Of a stretch of DNA of 64,000 nucleotides, positions 24,690-33,695 are shown in pieces; the stretch's first letter is position 1, and each line of letters begins with the position of its first letter. A program made the position numbers and the translations under genes. The notes under the pieces were generated by a model. It was not told the DNA's origin and searched no databases. It saw only the letters and a list, made by a program, of their open reading frames with translations. Source of the DNA: Aminobacter aminovorans (lineage in GTDB: Bacteria; Pseudomonadota; Alphaproteobacteria; Rhizobiales; Rhizobiaceae); NCBI RefSeq assembly GCF_900445235.1, contig NZ_UFSM01000001.1, forward strand, positions 2,495,501-2,559,500, written 5' to 3'.

Positions 24690-24725
24690 CTTGCGAGGTC
24701 GATGGCGCGGGCGTAAATCCCGCAG

Positions 24726-25367
24726 ATGGACACTCCCGCCGACCTTCGCTTCAAGGATGACGAGCCGCGCATCCACCCGACTTCCGAGCTGAAAGGCTGC
24801 CGGCTTGGCCGCCACGTGACAGTTGGCGAGCGCGTCGTGCTGCGCGAGGTCGTCGTCGGCGACTATTCCTATTTCGAGCGCCATGCAGAGGCGATCTACA
24901 CCACCATCGGCAAGTTCTGCTCGATCGCCGCCAACACGCGCATCAATGCGCTCGACCATCCGATGGAGCGGCTGACCACGCACAAGGTGAGCTACCGGCC
25001 CAACGAATATTTCCGCTATCTCGGCGTCGACGGCGATTTCCGCGAGCGCCGCAGGGCCAAGCTGGTGGCGATCGGGCATGACGTCTGGATCGGCCACGGC
25101 GCGGTCATCATGCCCGGCGTGACCGTCGGCAATGGTGCCGTGATCGGGGCGAACTCGGTTGTGACCAGGGACGTCGCGCCCTTCGAGGTTTTTGCCGGCG
25201 TGCCGGCCAGGAAGCTGAGGATGCGGTTTGCCCCTGAGATCGCCGCCCGTATCGAGGCGCTGGCCTGGTGGGACTGGCCACGCGAAAGGCTTTTCGAGGC
25301 CGTCCCCGACATGCAGAGCCTGCCGATCGAAGCGTTTCTCGACCGTTGGGAGACGCGGGAGGGCTAG
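24726..25367 (+). CDS. Hexapeptide-repeat acyltransferase, phosphonate-cluster type
   Basis: 213-residue left-handed beta-helix acyltransferase related to DapH/GlmU. Hexapeptide turns run through the middle (for example VTVGNGAVIGANSVVTRDV) with a C-terminal loop FAGVPARKLRMRFAPEIA. The IGKFCSIAANTRINALDHP stretch resembles the branch often found in phosphonate metabolism clusters (TIGR03308-like, from memory). No phn genes are in this window, so the substrate is unknown. It follows creA after 36 bases. Confidence 0.8.
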   Translation: MDTPADLRFKDDEPRIHPTSELKGCRLGRHVTVGERVVLREVVVGDYSYFERHAEAIYTTIGKFCSIAANTRINALDHPMERLTTHKVSYRPNEYFRYLGVDGDFRERRRAKLVAIGHDVWIGHGAVIMPGVTVGNGAVIGANSVVTRDVAPFEVFAGVPARKLRMRFAPEIAARIEALAWWDWPRERLFEAVPDMQSLPIEAFLDRWETREG

Positions 25368-25440
25368 CCTTGCTTACACACCCTGCGGAACCCCAAGCGG
25401 GCGCCGATTGTTTCCTTTCGCCAGCCGAAGGGAATTTCCG

Positions 25441-25821
25441 ATGTTCGAGAGGGTTTTCACCAGGATTGCCAACAAGGTGGCTTATGCCGCCGGCCTGCCG
25501 CTGACCTTTCTCGGCTGCTGTCTGATCGTTCTGGTCTGGGCAGCCTCGGGCCCGGTCTTCGGCTTTTCCGATACCTGGCAGCTGGTGATCAACACCGGCA
25601 CGACCATCATCACCTTTCTGATGGTGTTCCTGATCCAGAACACCCAGAACCGCGATGGCGCTGCGATTCAGGCCAAGCTCGACGAGTTGATCCGCGTCGG
25701 CAAGGCACAGAACCACTTCATCGGCATCGAGCATCTGACTGAAACCGAGGTCGAGGAGATCCGCAAGAAATGCGAGGAAGCGGCCAAGCGGCATGATGGC
25801 CGGGCGAAAGCGAAGGCGTGA
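25441..25821 (+). CDS. Low-affinity iron permease family small membrane protein
   Basis: 126 residues with two membrane segments (about 15-37 and 46-66) and a charged cytoplasmic tail. The motif VINTGTTIITFLMVFLIQNT followed by NRDGAAIQAKLDELI is characteristic of the bacterial low-affinity iron permease-like family. Iron transport by bacterial members is not well established. ATG 25441 is chosen; the GCCGAAGGGA upstream is a plausible ribosome site. A perfect 8-bp hairpin follows at 25827-25851. Confidence 0.78.
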   Translation: MFERVFTRIANKVAYAAGLPLTFLGCCLIVLVWAASGPVFGFSDTWQLVINTGTTIITFLMVFLIQNTQNRDGAAIQAKLDELIRVGKAQNHFIGIEHLTETEVEEIRKKCEEAAKRHDGRAKAKA

Positions 25822-25826
25822 GCGCC

Positions 25827-25851
25827 ACGTCTCCTCGCAGTCGGGAGACGT
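25827..25851 (+). terminator. Perfect 8-bp hairpin without T run
   Basis: ACGTCTCC and GGAGACGT arms with a 9-base loop start 5 bases after the iron permease-like gene. There is no U tract, so it may be a 3'-end protecting hairpin or a weak terminator. Confidence 0.45.
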
Positions 25852-26055
25852 CCATGCGTGTCGGATGCTTGGCGGGGCATATCCTGTAGCGTCGCCAGGC
25901 AGGTGCACAGGATTTTGGAGCAAAAACCACCCCGCACAATTCCTGCAGCGGGCGTGGAAGTGTCGTCCACGCCGGCGATTGTGTTCGCTGATTCCGGGCG
26001 GTTGACGATTGCTCCGGTCCGGAACAAGATTGTAACGGGTAGGGTATGGCGTGGC

Positions 26056-26361
26056 GTGACCGATTGGCTGGATATTCTCAGAGAGCAGGCCGAGACCGGT
26101 GCCGAGATGGCGCGCGAGGTTCCGGCGACGCTCGCCAATCCCGACATCAGCCGTGACCAGGTCAAGAAGCTGTTCGCCGCACTCGAACAGCAGGCCGAAT
26201 TTGTCGAGAAGCTGAGGCAAGTGCTCGAGGCCAATGACTTCGAGCCGGAGGTGCTGGTCGCCGCCGAGGCGCTGGAGGACCGTTACGCCGAGTTGGCGGC
26301 GTCGGCCGCCGAACGGCTTAAGGCAATGCGCAGCGCCACAGAGCCTGCACGCCGGCAATAG
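26056..26361 (+). CDS. Small helical protein of unknown function
   Basis: 101 residues, beginning (M)TDWLDILREQAETGAEM from GTG 26056, which I prefer because the upstream in-frame stretch looks like translated noncoding DNA. The product is acidic, Glu/Ala/Leu rich and likely all-helical or coiled-coil (AALEQQAEFVEKLRQVLEAN). No signal peptide, membrane segment or family was recognised. There are 234 bases of apparent noncoding DNA before it. The coding call rests on codon pattern and helix periodicity. Confidence 0.6.
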   Translation: MTDWLDILREQAETGAEMAREVPATLANPDISRDQVKKLFAALEQQAEFVEKLRQVLEANDFEPEVLVAAEALEDRYAELAASAAERLKAMRSATEPARRQ

Positions 26362-26414
26362 AGCCGGTGCGGCATCACCACTGCGCCACAGAGCCCTGCA
26401 ATCACCAGCGCAAA

Positions 26415-26606
26415 TCAGGCCGGCGGCGAGCCGATATGGATGGCTTTCCTGATCTCGGCCCGGAAATCCGGCGTGTCGTGCTCGCCATGGACGGCGACCG
26501 CATGCTGGACGGCGGCGTTGACCAGTTCATCCTCATTGTCGGCGGCAATCGCCACGGTGCATTTCATTTCGCTTGGGAACTCTCGGCAGTCGATATATCT
26601 GCGCAT
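26415..26606 (-). CDS. DUF1059 family small protein
   Basis: 63-residue protein with the DUF1059 pattern: RRYIDCREFPSE at the N terminus, a VAIAADNEDELVNAAVQHAV core and a GEHDTPDFRAEIRKAI tail. GAGG lies a few bases upstream of the ATG at 26606. Function unknown; the family consists of short soluble proteins. It converges with the helical protein at 26056 and lies downstream of the kinase operon. Confidence 0.78.
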   Translation of the reverse strand: MRRYIDCREFPSEMKCTVAIAADNEDELVNAAVQHAVAVHGEHDTPDFRAEIRKAIHIGSPPA

Positions 26607-26756
26607 CGTCCTCGCCTCCCTGCGACAAGCAAATTAGCGCAACCTAATGTTATTCCTGCGCCTGCCAGACGGCAACCGGTAAGTGGCACCGGGCCGCGCT
26701 ACTGGGTCGGCAGGGGCCAGGTAGAGCGCGGATAAGGCACCGACCGTGCCGGGCAC

Positions 26757-27761
26757 CTATACCGCCGGCAGCCTGATCTCGAAGCGCGTGCCCTTGTCGG
26801 CGCCGGCAAGCTGGATCGTTCCATCATGGGCATTGAGCAAGGTCGAGACGATGCCGAGGCCAAGGCCGGTACCGCCGGTTTCGCGGCGTGTGGTGAAGAA
26901 GGGCTCGAAGATGCGGGCGCGGTTGTTGGGCGAGATGCCGCAGCCATCGTCGGTGGCAGCGATGATGACGATGCCGTCCAGGCCGCTGGCCTCCAGTACG
27001 AAACGGCCGGCGCCGTGGCGCAACGCGTTGTCGACGAGATTGGACAGGATGGCCGCCCCGTTCTCGGGCGACATGGCGAAGCGGATGTCGGCGCCTGAAA
27101 AGATCGATACGTCGACACCTTCGACCGGGGCGAGATGGCCGAGAATCTCAGTGAGCGACGTGCTCTGGCCCGGCAGCGCTGCCTTGTCGGCACGCGCCAG
27201 TTCGATCAGGCGGCGCACCAGGCGGTTCAGCCTGTCGGTGTCGGCGACGATGTTGTCGAGGAAGCGCGTTCGTGTGGCCGGATCCATGTCGTCGCTGGCG
27301 TCGCGCAGCAGTTCGGCTGCACCCTGGATCGCGGTCAGCGGCGATTTCAACTCATGCGAGACATGGGTGGCAAAGGTGCGGATCGTTTCGTTGCGGATCT
27401 GCAGCTTGCGCGCCATCTCGAGGAAGGCTTTGGACAACTCCGCCATCTCGCGCGTGCCGTGATGGGCAAGTGGCTGGAGGGCGTCCGCTTGCCCCTCGGC
27501 GATGCGCGCGGTTCTTTCCATCAGATCGTGCATGGGACGGGTGATGGTGCGGATGAAGACGAAGCCGATCAGCAGCGTGACGCCTGTTACAAGGGCCGCT
27601 GCCGCGACCGCGCCATGCGATAGAAGGGCGGGCTCGGCGGCCGGCTCGAAGCGCTGCTGGTAGAGCTGGAAGCAGAACAGCCCCAGTAGCGGCAGCGTCA
27701 TGACGGTGGCAAGGATGGCCAGCACGACGAGGCCGAGGGGCGGGCGCCATTTTTCAGTCAT
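26757..27761 (-). CDS. Two-component sensor histidine kinase lacking a periplasmic sensor domain
   Basis: 334-residue kinase. Two hydrophobic segments (about 9-32 and 49-70) enclose only about 16 periplasmic residues, followed by HAMP (about 71-123), a HisKA H-box with phospho-acceptor His136 (HVSHELKSPL) and a HATPase_c domain with N box (Asn245), DDGCGIS, FEPFF and GGTGLGLGI. ATG 27761 overlaps the response-regulator stop by ATGA. With so small an outside loop, the signal may come through the membrane or a partner; the co-operonic DUF4173 protein is a candidate. CreC-like by general form only. Confidence 0.9.
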   Translation of the reverse strand: MTEKWRPPLGLVVLAILATVMTLPLLGLFCFQLYQQRFEPAAEPALLSHGAVAAAALVTGVTLLIGFVFIRTITRPMHDLMERTARIAEGQADALQPLAHHGTREMAELSKAFLEMARKLQIRNETIRTFATHVSHELKSPLTAIQGAAELLRDASDDMDPATRTRFLDNIVADTDRLNRLVRRLIELARADKAALPGQSTSLTEILGHLAPVEGVDVSIFSGADIRFAMSPENGAAILSNLVDNALRHGAGRFVLEASGLDGIVIIAATDDGCGISPNNRARIFEPFFTTRRETGGTGLGLGIVSTLLNAHDGTIQLAGADKGTRFEIRLPAV

Positions 27762-28459
27762 GCGCCGCACCGCCCGAGGCGGAAGCCCATGCCATGGACG
27801 GTCTCGATCGCGTTGGAGCAACCCACTGTTGCGAACTTCGCGCGGATGTTGCGGATGTGGCTGTCGACCGTTCGCTCCGAGACGTGAATGTTGGCGGCAT
27901 GGCTGGCATCGATCAGCTGACTGCGATTGAGCACATGCATCGGTTTCGTCATCAGCGCCTTGACGATGGTAAATTCGGTCGCGGTGAAGTCGATGTCTTG
28001 GTCATCGTAATTCACCGCGCGCCGCAAAGGATCGAGCACAATCAGGCCGTGACTGAGGCTTGCCGGGACGAGTTCCGCCGGAGCCGGCCGTGCACGGCGA
28101 AGGATGACGTTGACGCGCGCCACCAGCTCTCGCGGGCTGAACGGCTTGGTGACATAGTCGTCGCCGCCCATCTCAAGGCCGAGGATGCGGTCGATTTCCT
28201 CGTCGCGGGCAGACAGGAACAACACGGGCACGTCGGAGGTTCGCCGAAGCCTGCGGCACAGCTCCAGCCCGTCCATCTCGGGCATGCCGACATCGAGCAC
28301 GACCAGGTCGGGCATGCGGCGCTCGATGCGCGCCAGCGCTGCCATACCGTCGCCGACCGGCTCGGTCTCCATGCCTGCCTTGTCGAGGGCAAAGCAGATC
28401 ACGTCGCGGATATGAGGGTCGTCATCGACGACGAGGATATGGCGCGGCATCGTCGTCAC
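27758..28459 (-). CDS. OmpR/PhoB-type response regulator
   Basis: 233 residues: receiver domain with acidic pocket VVDDD, phospho-acceptor Asp56 in VVLDVGMPEMDG, switch LSAR and Lys105, then a C-terminal winged helix (FTATEFTIVKALM, SERTVDSHIRNIR). I take GTG 28459, which overlaps the DUF4173 stop as GTGA; ATG 28450 is the alternative. Partner of the kinase that overlaps its 3' end. A perfect 11-bp tandem repeat at 30195-30216 upstream of the operon is a possible self-regulatory site. Confidence 0.92.
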   Translation of the reverse strand: MTTMPRHILVVDDDPHIRDVICFALDKAGMETEPVGDGMAALARIERRMPDLVVLDVGMPEMDGLELCRRLRRTSDVPVLFLSARDEEIDRILGLEMGGDDYVTKPFSPRELVARVNVILRRARPAPAELVPASLSHGLIVLDPLRRAVNYDDQDIDFTATEFTIVKALMTKPMHVLNRSQLIDASHAANIHVSERTVDSHIRNIRAKFATVGCSNAIETVHGMGFRLGRCGA

Positions 28460-29967
28460 TGCGGCTCTGTGCCGGAAAGCAAAGGCGAAGGCTGGTCGAG
28501 ATACGCTGCCAGCCGGAAGTTCCGAAAACTCCAGGCACGCCAGTTCTGCAGCCGCTCGCGAAACCGATCCGCCTCATAGTGGCGCGAGACGAGGCTTGTG
28601 CGCGCGACCGCGCCGGTGTCACCCATGCGGTTCAGCACCACGTCGATTGCCGGGATGGCCTGGGGTCCAAGCGAGCGCAGATAATACCAGTCCAATTCCG
28701 ATCCTCCATCCATCGCGCGGCTGTGGCTGACATTGTAGTGGGCGATGATTGCGGCGAAGTTGACGAAGCAACTGACGTAGAGAACTGCAGAAAGCGTCAG
28801 CATGTTGGCACCGAAAAGCCATTCGTTCGACTTGTCGAGAGCAATGCGGGACATGATCAGGACGATGCCGGTGGCGACCAGTCCCATCCAGACGAAGGCG
28901 GCAACGCGCCAGTAGGTCAGCGAATATGCGTCGACATAGAGGTCGAGTCGCAGGATGGAGGAAATCACCAGGACGAAATTCTGTGCCGACCAGAGATAGA
29001 CGAGTCCGCGGACCCGTCGGTCGGCCGAAGTCGCGCTGCCTGGCCGCAGCGCCAGCAACACGAAGATCGCGGCAAGCAGTGCCGTGACGATGAGTGCGTA
29101 GGCGCCGCGATGGGCATAGGCGGCGTAGGTGAGCCCTGCGGGCAGATCGACCCCACCCCACAGATAAGCGCCGTCGAGAACGGTCTGCAGCGCGAAGATG
29201 ACGTTGAACACGACAAGCGCGCGCAGGATCGCCGCCTTGCCGAAGATCGACTGGTGCAGGCCGGCGGGCGGTTCCAAGTTTGCCTGTGCTTCGGCGATCG
29301 GCCGTGGTGTGAAGAGGCGCCATTTGGGTAGCCAACGCGGTAATCTCGGCCTGAGGAAGCTCCAGACGATGCCGGCCAAGACGAGCCAGAAGGCAATCCG
29401 CCAGACGTCAAGAAGGTTGAATATGGCCCGGATGTCGATCAGCGACATCCAGTAGCCGATGACGGGATTGGCGATGCCGAACAACGCGACGAACACCATG
29501 CCCAGAGCGACAGCTAGCGTCCAAGCGGTAAGGCTGCCAAGGCGCCAGATCTTGCGGTGTCCGGCCAGTTTCCGTAGCCGCGCGATGTCGAATGGCAGCC
29601 GGCCGGGGATTGTCAAGAGAAAGCCGGCGATGCGCTTGAGGCAGTTTACCGGGCCGGATCGCAGGCGGGCCGAGACCGACAGAACGAAGGCCGCCAGGCA
29701 AAGGGTCGCGACCGTCACCGAAAGCGGGCTGACATTTTCGGCGAGCGGGGCAAGAGCAAGCGCGGCGAGAACAATTTTGAGCGCGAGCGGGCGGGGACGG
29801 GGTCCCCGAGCATGAAAGGCAATCATTGCACCAGCAGCCAGCGCAGCGAAGATGAAAAGCGAAATGTCCAGCGGCTGCCGGAACAGCAGAAAATCGGCTG
29901 CAAGGGTCAGCAGCAATGCGGCGCCGACCTTGGCGGAGATGGTGGACGGGGCATGGCGGAAGTTCAT
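28456..29967 (-). CDS. DUF4173 family multi-pass membrane protein
   Basis: 503-residue integral membrane protein with about a dozen hydrophobic segments. The C-terminal soluble part contains NVSHSRAMDGGSELDWYYLRSLGPQAIPAI, typical of DUF4173/DUF4153-type proteins, and ends with a polar tail (LENWRAWS-like, ending LLSGTEPQ). First gene of the operon with the response regulator and kinase, with GTGA and ATGA overlaps. Function unknown; the context suggests a membrane sensor or effector tied to the two-component pair (inference). Confidence 0.85.
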   Translation of the reverse strand: MNFRHAPSTISAKVGAALLLTLAADFLLFRQPLDISLFIFAALAAGAMIAFHARGPRPRPLALKIVLAALALAPLAENVSPLSVTVATLCLAAFVLSVSARLRSGPVNCLKRIAGFLLTIPGRLPFDIARLRKLAGHRKIWRLGSLTAWTLAVALGMVFVALFGIANPVIGYWMSLIDIRAIFNLLDVWRIAFWLVLAGIVWSFLRPRLPRWLPKWRLFTPRPIAEAQANLEPPAGLHQSIFGKAAILRALVVFNVIFALQTVLDGAYLWGGVDLPAGLTYAAYAHRGAYALIVTALLAAIFVLLALRPGSATSADRRVRGLVYLWSAQNFVLVISSILRLDLYVDAYSLTYWRVAAFVWMGLVATGIVLIMSRIALDKSNEWLFGANMLTLSAVLYVSCFVNFAAIIAHYNVSHSRAMDGGSELDWYYLRSLGPQAIPAIDVVLNRMGDTGAVARTSLVSRHYEADRFRERLQNWRAWSFRNFRLAAYLDQPSPLLSGTEPQ

Positions 29968-30194
29968 GCCCTGCGCTCCGGCTTGCGGGGGAGACCTGCC
30001 GGGCTGCGATATGTGCCAGGGAAGGGCGCGATCGCCTGAGGTGGCGCTGGATCAACCAGCCACCACGCTTCAGTGAGCAGCCGTTTGGGCAGCTGGCGGG
30101 GTGTGCGGTGCGTGCGGCTCGATGTCGTTTGCATGCGACATGTGTGGCCCGGCATCGGGCACGCATGGTGGCCGGAACGAGGAGATGTTCAGGA

Positions 30195-30216
30195 GTTTCG
30201 TGCAGATTTCGTGCAG
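30195..30216. promoter_or_regulatory. Perfect tandem 11-bp repeat, candidate response-regulator box
   Basis: TTTCGTGCAGA occurs twice with no gap, 229 bases upstream of the DUF4173 gene, in the space between it and the uvrD stop. An 11-bp direct-repeat period (TTCGT-N6-TTCGT) is the classic form of OmpR/PhoB-family boxes and similar in layout to the E. coli CreB tag TTCAC-N6-TTCAC. Binding is inference. Confidence 0.45.
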
Positions 30217-30256
30217 AGAGCAGCGCCGGATCTAGCCAGCGCCAGGAATGGCCCGA

Positions 30257-32755
30257 TCAGACAGGGTTCACGAACCCGTCCAGCACCTTCTTCTGGCCTG
30301 CCTTGTCGAAGTCGATGGTCAGCTTGTTGCCGTCGATGACTGAGATGTTGCCGTTGCCGAATTTCTGGTGGAACACCCGGTCGCCGACATTGAAGCGCGA
30401 GGGTTCCGTGGAGACCGACTTGGCGACAAGTTCTCCGTCGATGGTGCGGCCCTTGACCGAACCGCGGCCGGCACCGAAGCCGGAATCGGTTTCGCCATAG
30501 CCGATGCGTTCGACCGAGTGACCGGAGCGCGAGCCCCAGTTGCGGTCGGTGGCCTCGGTGCGGTTCTGCTGCGCGCGCTGCCAGCCCGGCGTGGCATAGG
30601 TGTTGGAGAAGGATTTTTCACCGACACTGTCGAAACGCGAAGCGCCATAGGGGTTCTGGCGACCGCCGCCGTAACCGCCATAGGAGTTGCCGGCGTCGGC
30701 CACCTCGACATGCGCCTCGGGCAACTCGTCGAGGAAGCGCGAGGGGATGGTCGACTGCCATAGGCCATGGATGCGGCGGTTGGAGACGAACCACAGATGC
30801 AGGTTCTTCTTGGCGCGGGTCAGGCCGACATAGGCGAGGCGGCGTTCCTCCTCGAGACCCGAGCGGCCGCCTTCGTCGAGGGCGCGCTGGTGCGGGAACA
30901 GGCCTTCCTCCCAGCCGGGCAGGAAGACGGTCTCGAATTCGAGGCCCTTGGCCGAATGCAGCGTCATGATCGAGACGGCATCGAGCTGTTCGTCCTGCTC
31001 GGCGTCCATGACGAGGGCGACGTGTTCGAGGAAGGAACGCAGCGACTCGTATTCCTCCATGGAGCGGATCAGCTCCTTGAGGTTTTCGAGCCGGCCCGGC
31101 GCTTCGGCCGAGCGGTCGTTCTTCCACATATCGGTATAGCCGCTCTCTTCGAGAATGATCTCGGCGAGTTCGGTATGCGGGGTGTTGTCGAGTGCCTTCT
31201 GCCAGCGCTCGAAATTGGCTGCGACCTCGCGCAGCGCTGCCCGAGGCTTGGGCTTTAGTTCGTCGCTCTCGGCGAGCTGGGCGGCTGCCTGCAGCATCGG
31301 CACGCCAAGGGCGCGCGCCGTGTCGTGGAGCTGGCGGATGGCGGCTTCGCCGAGGCCGCGCTTGGGCACGTTGACGATGCGTTCGAAGGCGAGATCGTCG
31401 GCACCCTGGGCGACGACGCGGAAATAGGCCATGGCGTCGCGGATTTCCTGGCGCTCGTAGAAGCGCGGGCCGCCGATGACGCGGTAGTTGAGGCCAAGCG
31501 TGACGAAGCGGTCTTCGAACTCGCGCATCTGGAACGAGGCGCGCACCAGGATCGCCATGTCGTTGAGATTGTGTTTCTGGCGCTGCAGCTGTTCAATGGT
31601 CTCGCCGACGGCGCGGGCTTCCTCCTCGGAATCCCAGGCGGCATGGACATTGACCTTGCCGTCTTCGGGATCGTTGCGTTCGGTGAACAGCGTCTTGCCG
31701 AAACGGCCCTCATTGTGGGCGATGAGGTGGGCGGCGGCACCCAGTATGTGCGCGGTAGAGCGGTAGTTGCGCTCGAGCCGGATGACGACGGCACCGGGGA
31801 AATCCTTGTCGAAGCGCAGGATGTTGTCGACCTCGGCGCCGCGCCAGCCATAGATCGACTGGTCGTCGTCGCCGACGCAGCAGACATTCTTCTGCCCCGG
31901 GCCACCGGTTTCCTGGGCCAGGAGCCGCAGCCACATATATTGCGCGGTGTTGGTATCCTGGTACTCGTCGACCAGGATGTATTTGAAGCGCTTGTGGTAT
32001 TCCTTGAGCACATCCGGGTAGGCGCGGAAGATGCGGATCGGATGACACAACAGGTCGCCGAAGTCGCAGGCGTTCAGCGTCTGCAGCCGGTCCTGATAGG
32101 CCTTGTAGAGCTCACGGCCCTTGCCGTTGGCAAAGGATCGGGCGTCGCCCTCGGGGATCTCGGCAGGGCCGAGGCCCTTGTTCTTCCAGCCGTCGATCAT
32201 CATGGCGAACTGGCGCGCCGGCCAGCGCTTGTCGTCAAGGCCCTCGGCCTGGATCAACTGCTTGATCAGGCGGATGACGTCGTCGGTGTCGAGGATGGTG
32301 AAGTCGGAGCGCAGCCCTGCCAGTTCGGCATGGCGGCGCAGCATCTTGACGCCGATCGAGTGGAAGGTGCCGAGCCACGGCATGCCCTCGACCGCTTCGC
32401 CGACAAGGTGGCCGATGCGCTGCTTCATTTCGCGCGCCGCCTTGTTGGTAAAAGTGACGGCGAGGATCTGGCTGGGGTAGGCGCGGCCCTGGCTGAGGAT
32501 ATGGGCGATGCGGGTGGTGAGCACACGCGTCTTGCCGGTGCCGGCGCCGGCGAGCACCAGAACCGGGCCTTCGGTGGTCTCTACAGCCTGGCGCTGCTCG
32601 GGGTTCAGGCCGTTGAGGTAATCGGGCGCTGACGGCGCCTGGCGCGCGGCCATGGCGCGCGCAGCGATACCGCTGGGCGCAGGCGTGCTGGCGGCCCTGG
32701 GCGGCATCCCGCCGGGCTCGTCGAAAAAGGGCATGTCGTCCGGAAAGTCTGACAT
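30257..32755 (-). CDS. uvrD: UvrD/PcrA-type superfamily 1 DNA helicase
   Basis: ATP-dependent 3'-5' helicase of repair and replication-conflict processing. I start at ATG 32755 (MSDFPDDMPFFDEP), giving 832 residues. Motifs: Walker A GAGTGKT at 70-76, DEYQDTN, GDDDQSIYGWRGAE, RNYRS, TLHSAKGLEFETVFLPGWEE and VGLTRAKKNLHLW. A Gly/Tyr/Arg/Gln-rich disordered linker precedes a C-terminal Tudor-like domain (FNVGDRVFHQKFGNGNI), which binds RNA polymerase in PcrA. A GTG-proximal longer frame to 33001 is noncoding in character. Confidence 0.95.
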   Translation of the reverse strand: MSDFPDDMPFFDEPGGMPPRAASTPAPSGIAARAMAARQAPSAPDYLNGLNPEQRQAVETTEGPVLVLAGAGTGKTRVLTTRIAHILSQGRAYPSQILAVTFTNKAAREMKQRIGHLVGEAVEGMPWLGTFHSIGVKMLRRHAELAGLRSDFTILDTDDVIRLIKQLIQAEGLDDKRWPARQFAMMIDGWKNKGLGPAEIPEGDARSFANGKGRELYKAYQDRLQTLNACDFGDLLCHPIRIFRAYPDVLKEYHKRFKYILVDEYQDTNTAQYMWLRLLAQETGGPGQKNVCCVGDDDQSIYGWRGAEVDNILRFDKDFPGAVVIRLERNYRSTAHILGAAAHLIAHNEGRFGKTLFTERNDPEDGKVNVHAAWDSEEEARAVGETIEQLQRQKHNLNDMAILVRASFQMREFEDRFVTLGLNYRVIGGPRFYERQEIRDAMAYFRVVAQGADDLAFERIVNVPKRGLGEAAIRQLHDTARALGVPMLQAAAQLAESDELKPKPRAALREVAANFERWQKALDNTPHTELAEIILEESGYTDMWKNDRSAEAPGRLENLKELIRSMEEYESLRSFLEHVALVMDAEQDEQLDAVSIMTLHSAKGLEFETVFLPGWEEGLFPHQRALDEGGRSGLEEERRLAYVGLTRAKKNLHLWFVSNRRIHGLWQSTIPSRFLDELPEAHVEVADAGNSYGGYGGGRQNPYGASRFDSVGEKSFSNTYATPGWQRAQQNRTEATDRNWGSRSGHSVERIGYGETDSGFGAGRGSVKGRTIDGELVAKSVSTEPSRFNVGDRVFHQKFGNGNISVIDGNKLTIDFDKAGQKKVLDGFVNPV

Positions 32756-33021
32756 TTGCCCCGAATGTAGTGATTCGGGGCGGAAAGGCCAGAAGCGTCT
32801 CTGTTTTGTTCTGGTTTTGGCGGGAAAAGCGATCGGTGTTGACCCTGCCACAGACGCTTTGCTAGCGTGGCTGACGGCTTGATGTGGCCGGCAGTCCGCG
32901 CCCTCTGGGGGTATGGCGAACACATCGGACGCTTCCGTCACCTGATCCCATGGGATGGTGAGAGCATCGGCAATGCGGGCACTGATGGGATTTCTCGCCA
33001 CAACCAGAGGATCGGAAGATC

Positions 33022-33564
33022 ATGCGAACCTATCGTGACGCAAAGGCGATGGCGAAAGCCATGCGCGAGGCGCTTGCCCAGAAAAACCTTGAGCTCAGCC
33101 ACAGCGAGGCGCTCGAGATCGTCGCCAGGCAATTCGGCTTGGAGACCTGGAACATCCTGTCGAGCAAGCTCGACAAGTCAGAGGATCCGACAGCCGGTGC
33201 GGTGAGTTTCACCCAGCCGGTGCCGATCTTCCGCATCTTCGACGAGGACAAGGCGAGGGGCTTTTACGAGGGGTTCCTCGACTGCACTTTCGACTGGGAG
33301 CATCGCTTCCACCCCGGCGCACCGCTCTATTGCCAGGTGTCGCGCGGTGGGCTGAAGCTGCATCTGTCCGAGCATTCGGGCGACGCCAGCCCGGGTGCGA
33401 CGGCTGTCTGCTACATGAAGGGCGTCGAGGCCTTCCAGAAGGGGCTGATTGCCAAGAACTACAAGTACAACCGCCCGGGCCTGGAGCAGCAGGACTGGGG
33501 GCTGGAGTGCCAGGTGATCGACCCGTTCGGCAACCGCATCCGCTTCATGGAAAGCCAGGATTGA
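33022..33564 (+). CDS. Glyoxalase/bleomycin-resistance superfamily protein
   Basis: 180 residues. The N-terminal 50 residues (AKAMREALAQKNLELSHSEALEIVARQFG) form a helical segment found in proteins with a glyoxalase-fold C terminus. The rest is a VOC domain: PIFRIFDEDKARGFYEGFLDCTFDWEHRF and QVIDPFGNRIRFME. The bleomycin-binding-protein type is the closest look-alike, but resistance cannot be inferred. AGGATCGGAAG precedes the ATG. A strong terminator follows 10 bases after the stop. Confidence 0.82.
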   Translation: MRTYRDAKAMAKAMREALAQKNLELSHSEALEIVARQFGLETWNILSSKLDKSEDPTAGAVSFTQPVPIFRIFDEDKARGFYEGFLDCTFDWEHRFHPGAPLYCQVSRGGLKLHLSEHSGDASPGATAVCYMKGVEAFQKGLIAKNYKYNRPGLEQQDWGLECQVIDPFGNRIRFMESQD

Positions 33565-33574
33565 GCGCTTGTCG

Positions 33575-33608
33575 AAGCGCCCGCGCCGACCACGCGCGGG
33601 CGCTTTTT
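33575..33608 (+). terminator. Strong Rho-independent terminator
   Basis: A perfect 12-bp stem (33575-33586 with 33594-33605), a 7-base loop and TTTTT follow the glyoxalase-family gene. Confidence 0.9.
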
Positions 33609-33695
33609 CGTGGCCGCGGCGATCACGCAACAGTGAAACCAACTACATTTGCATACGTTAAACTCCCGGCCTCGGAACCAGACAGGGAGCGAGAG

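Noticed and set aside
24201..28459. A full creABCD operon
   Set aside because: creA and a regulator/kinase pair are present but separated and in opposite orientation, and creD is missing. Only a possible functional link is kept.
33022..33564. Bleomycin-resistance gene
   Set aside because: The fold is shared by many glyoxalase-like proteins, and there is no mobile element or resistance context.
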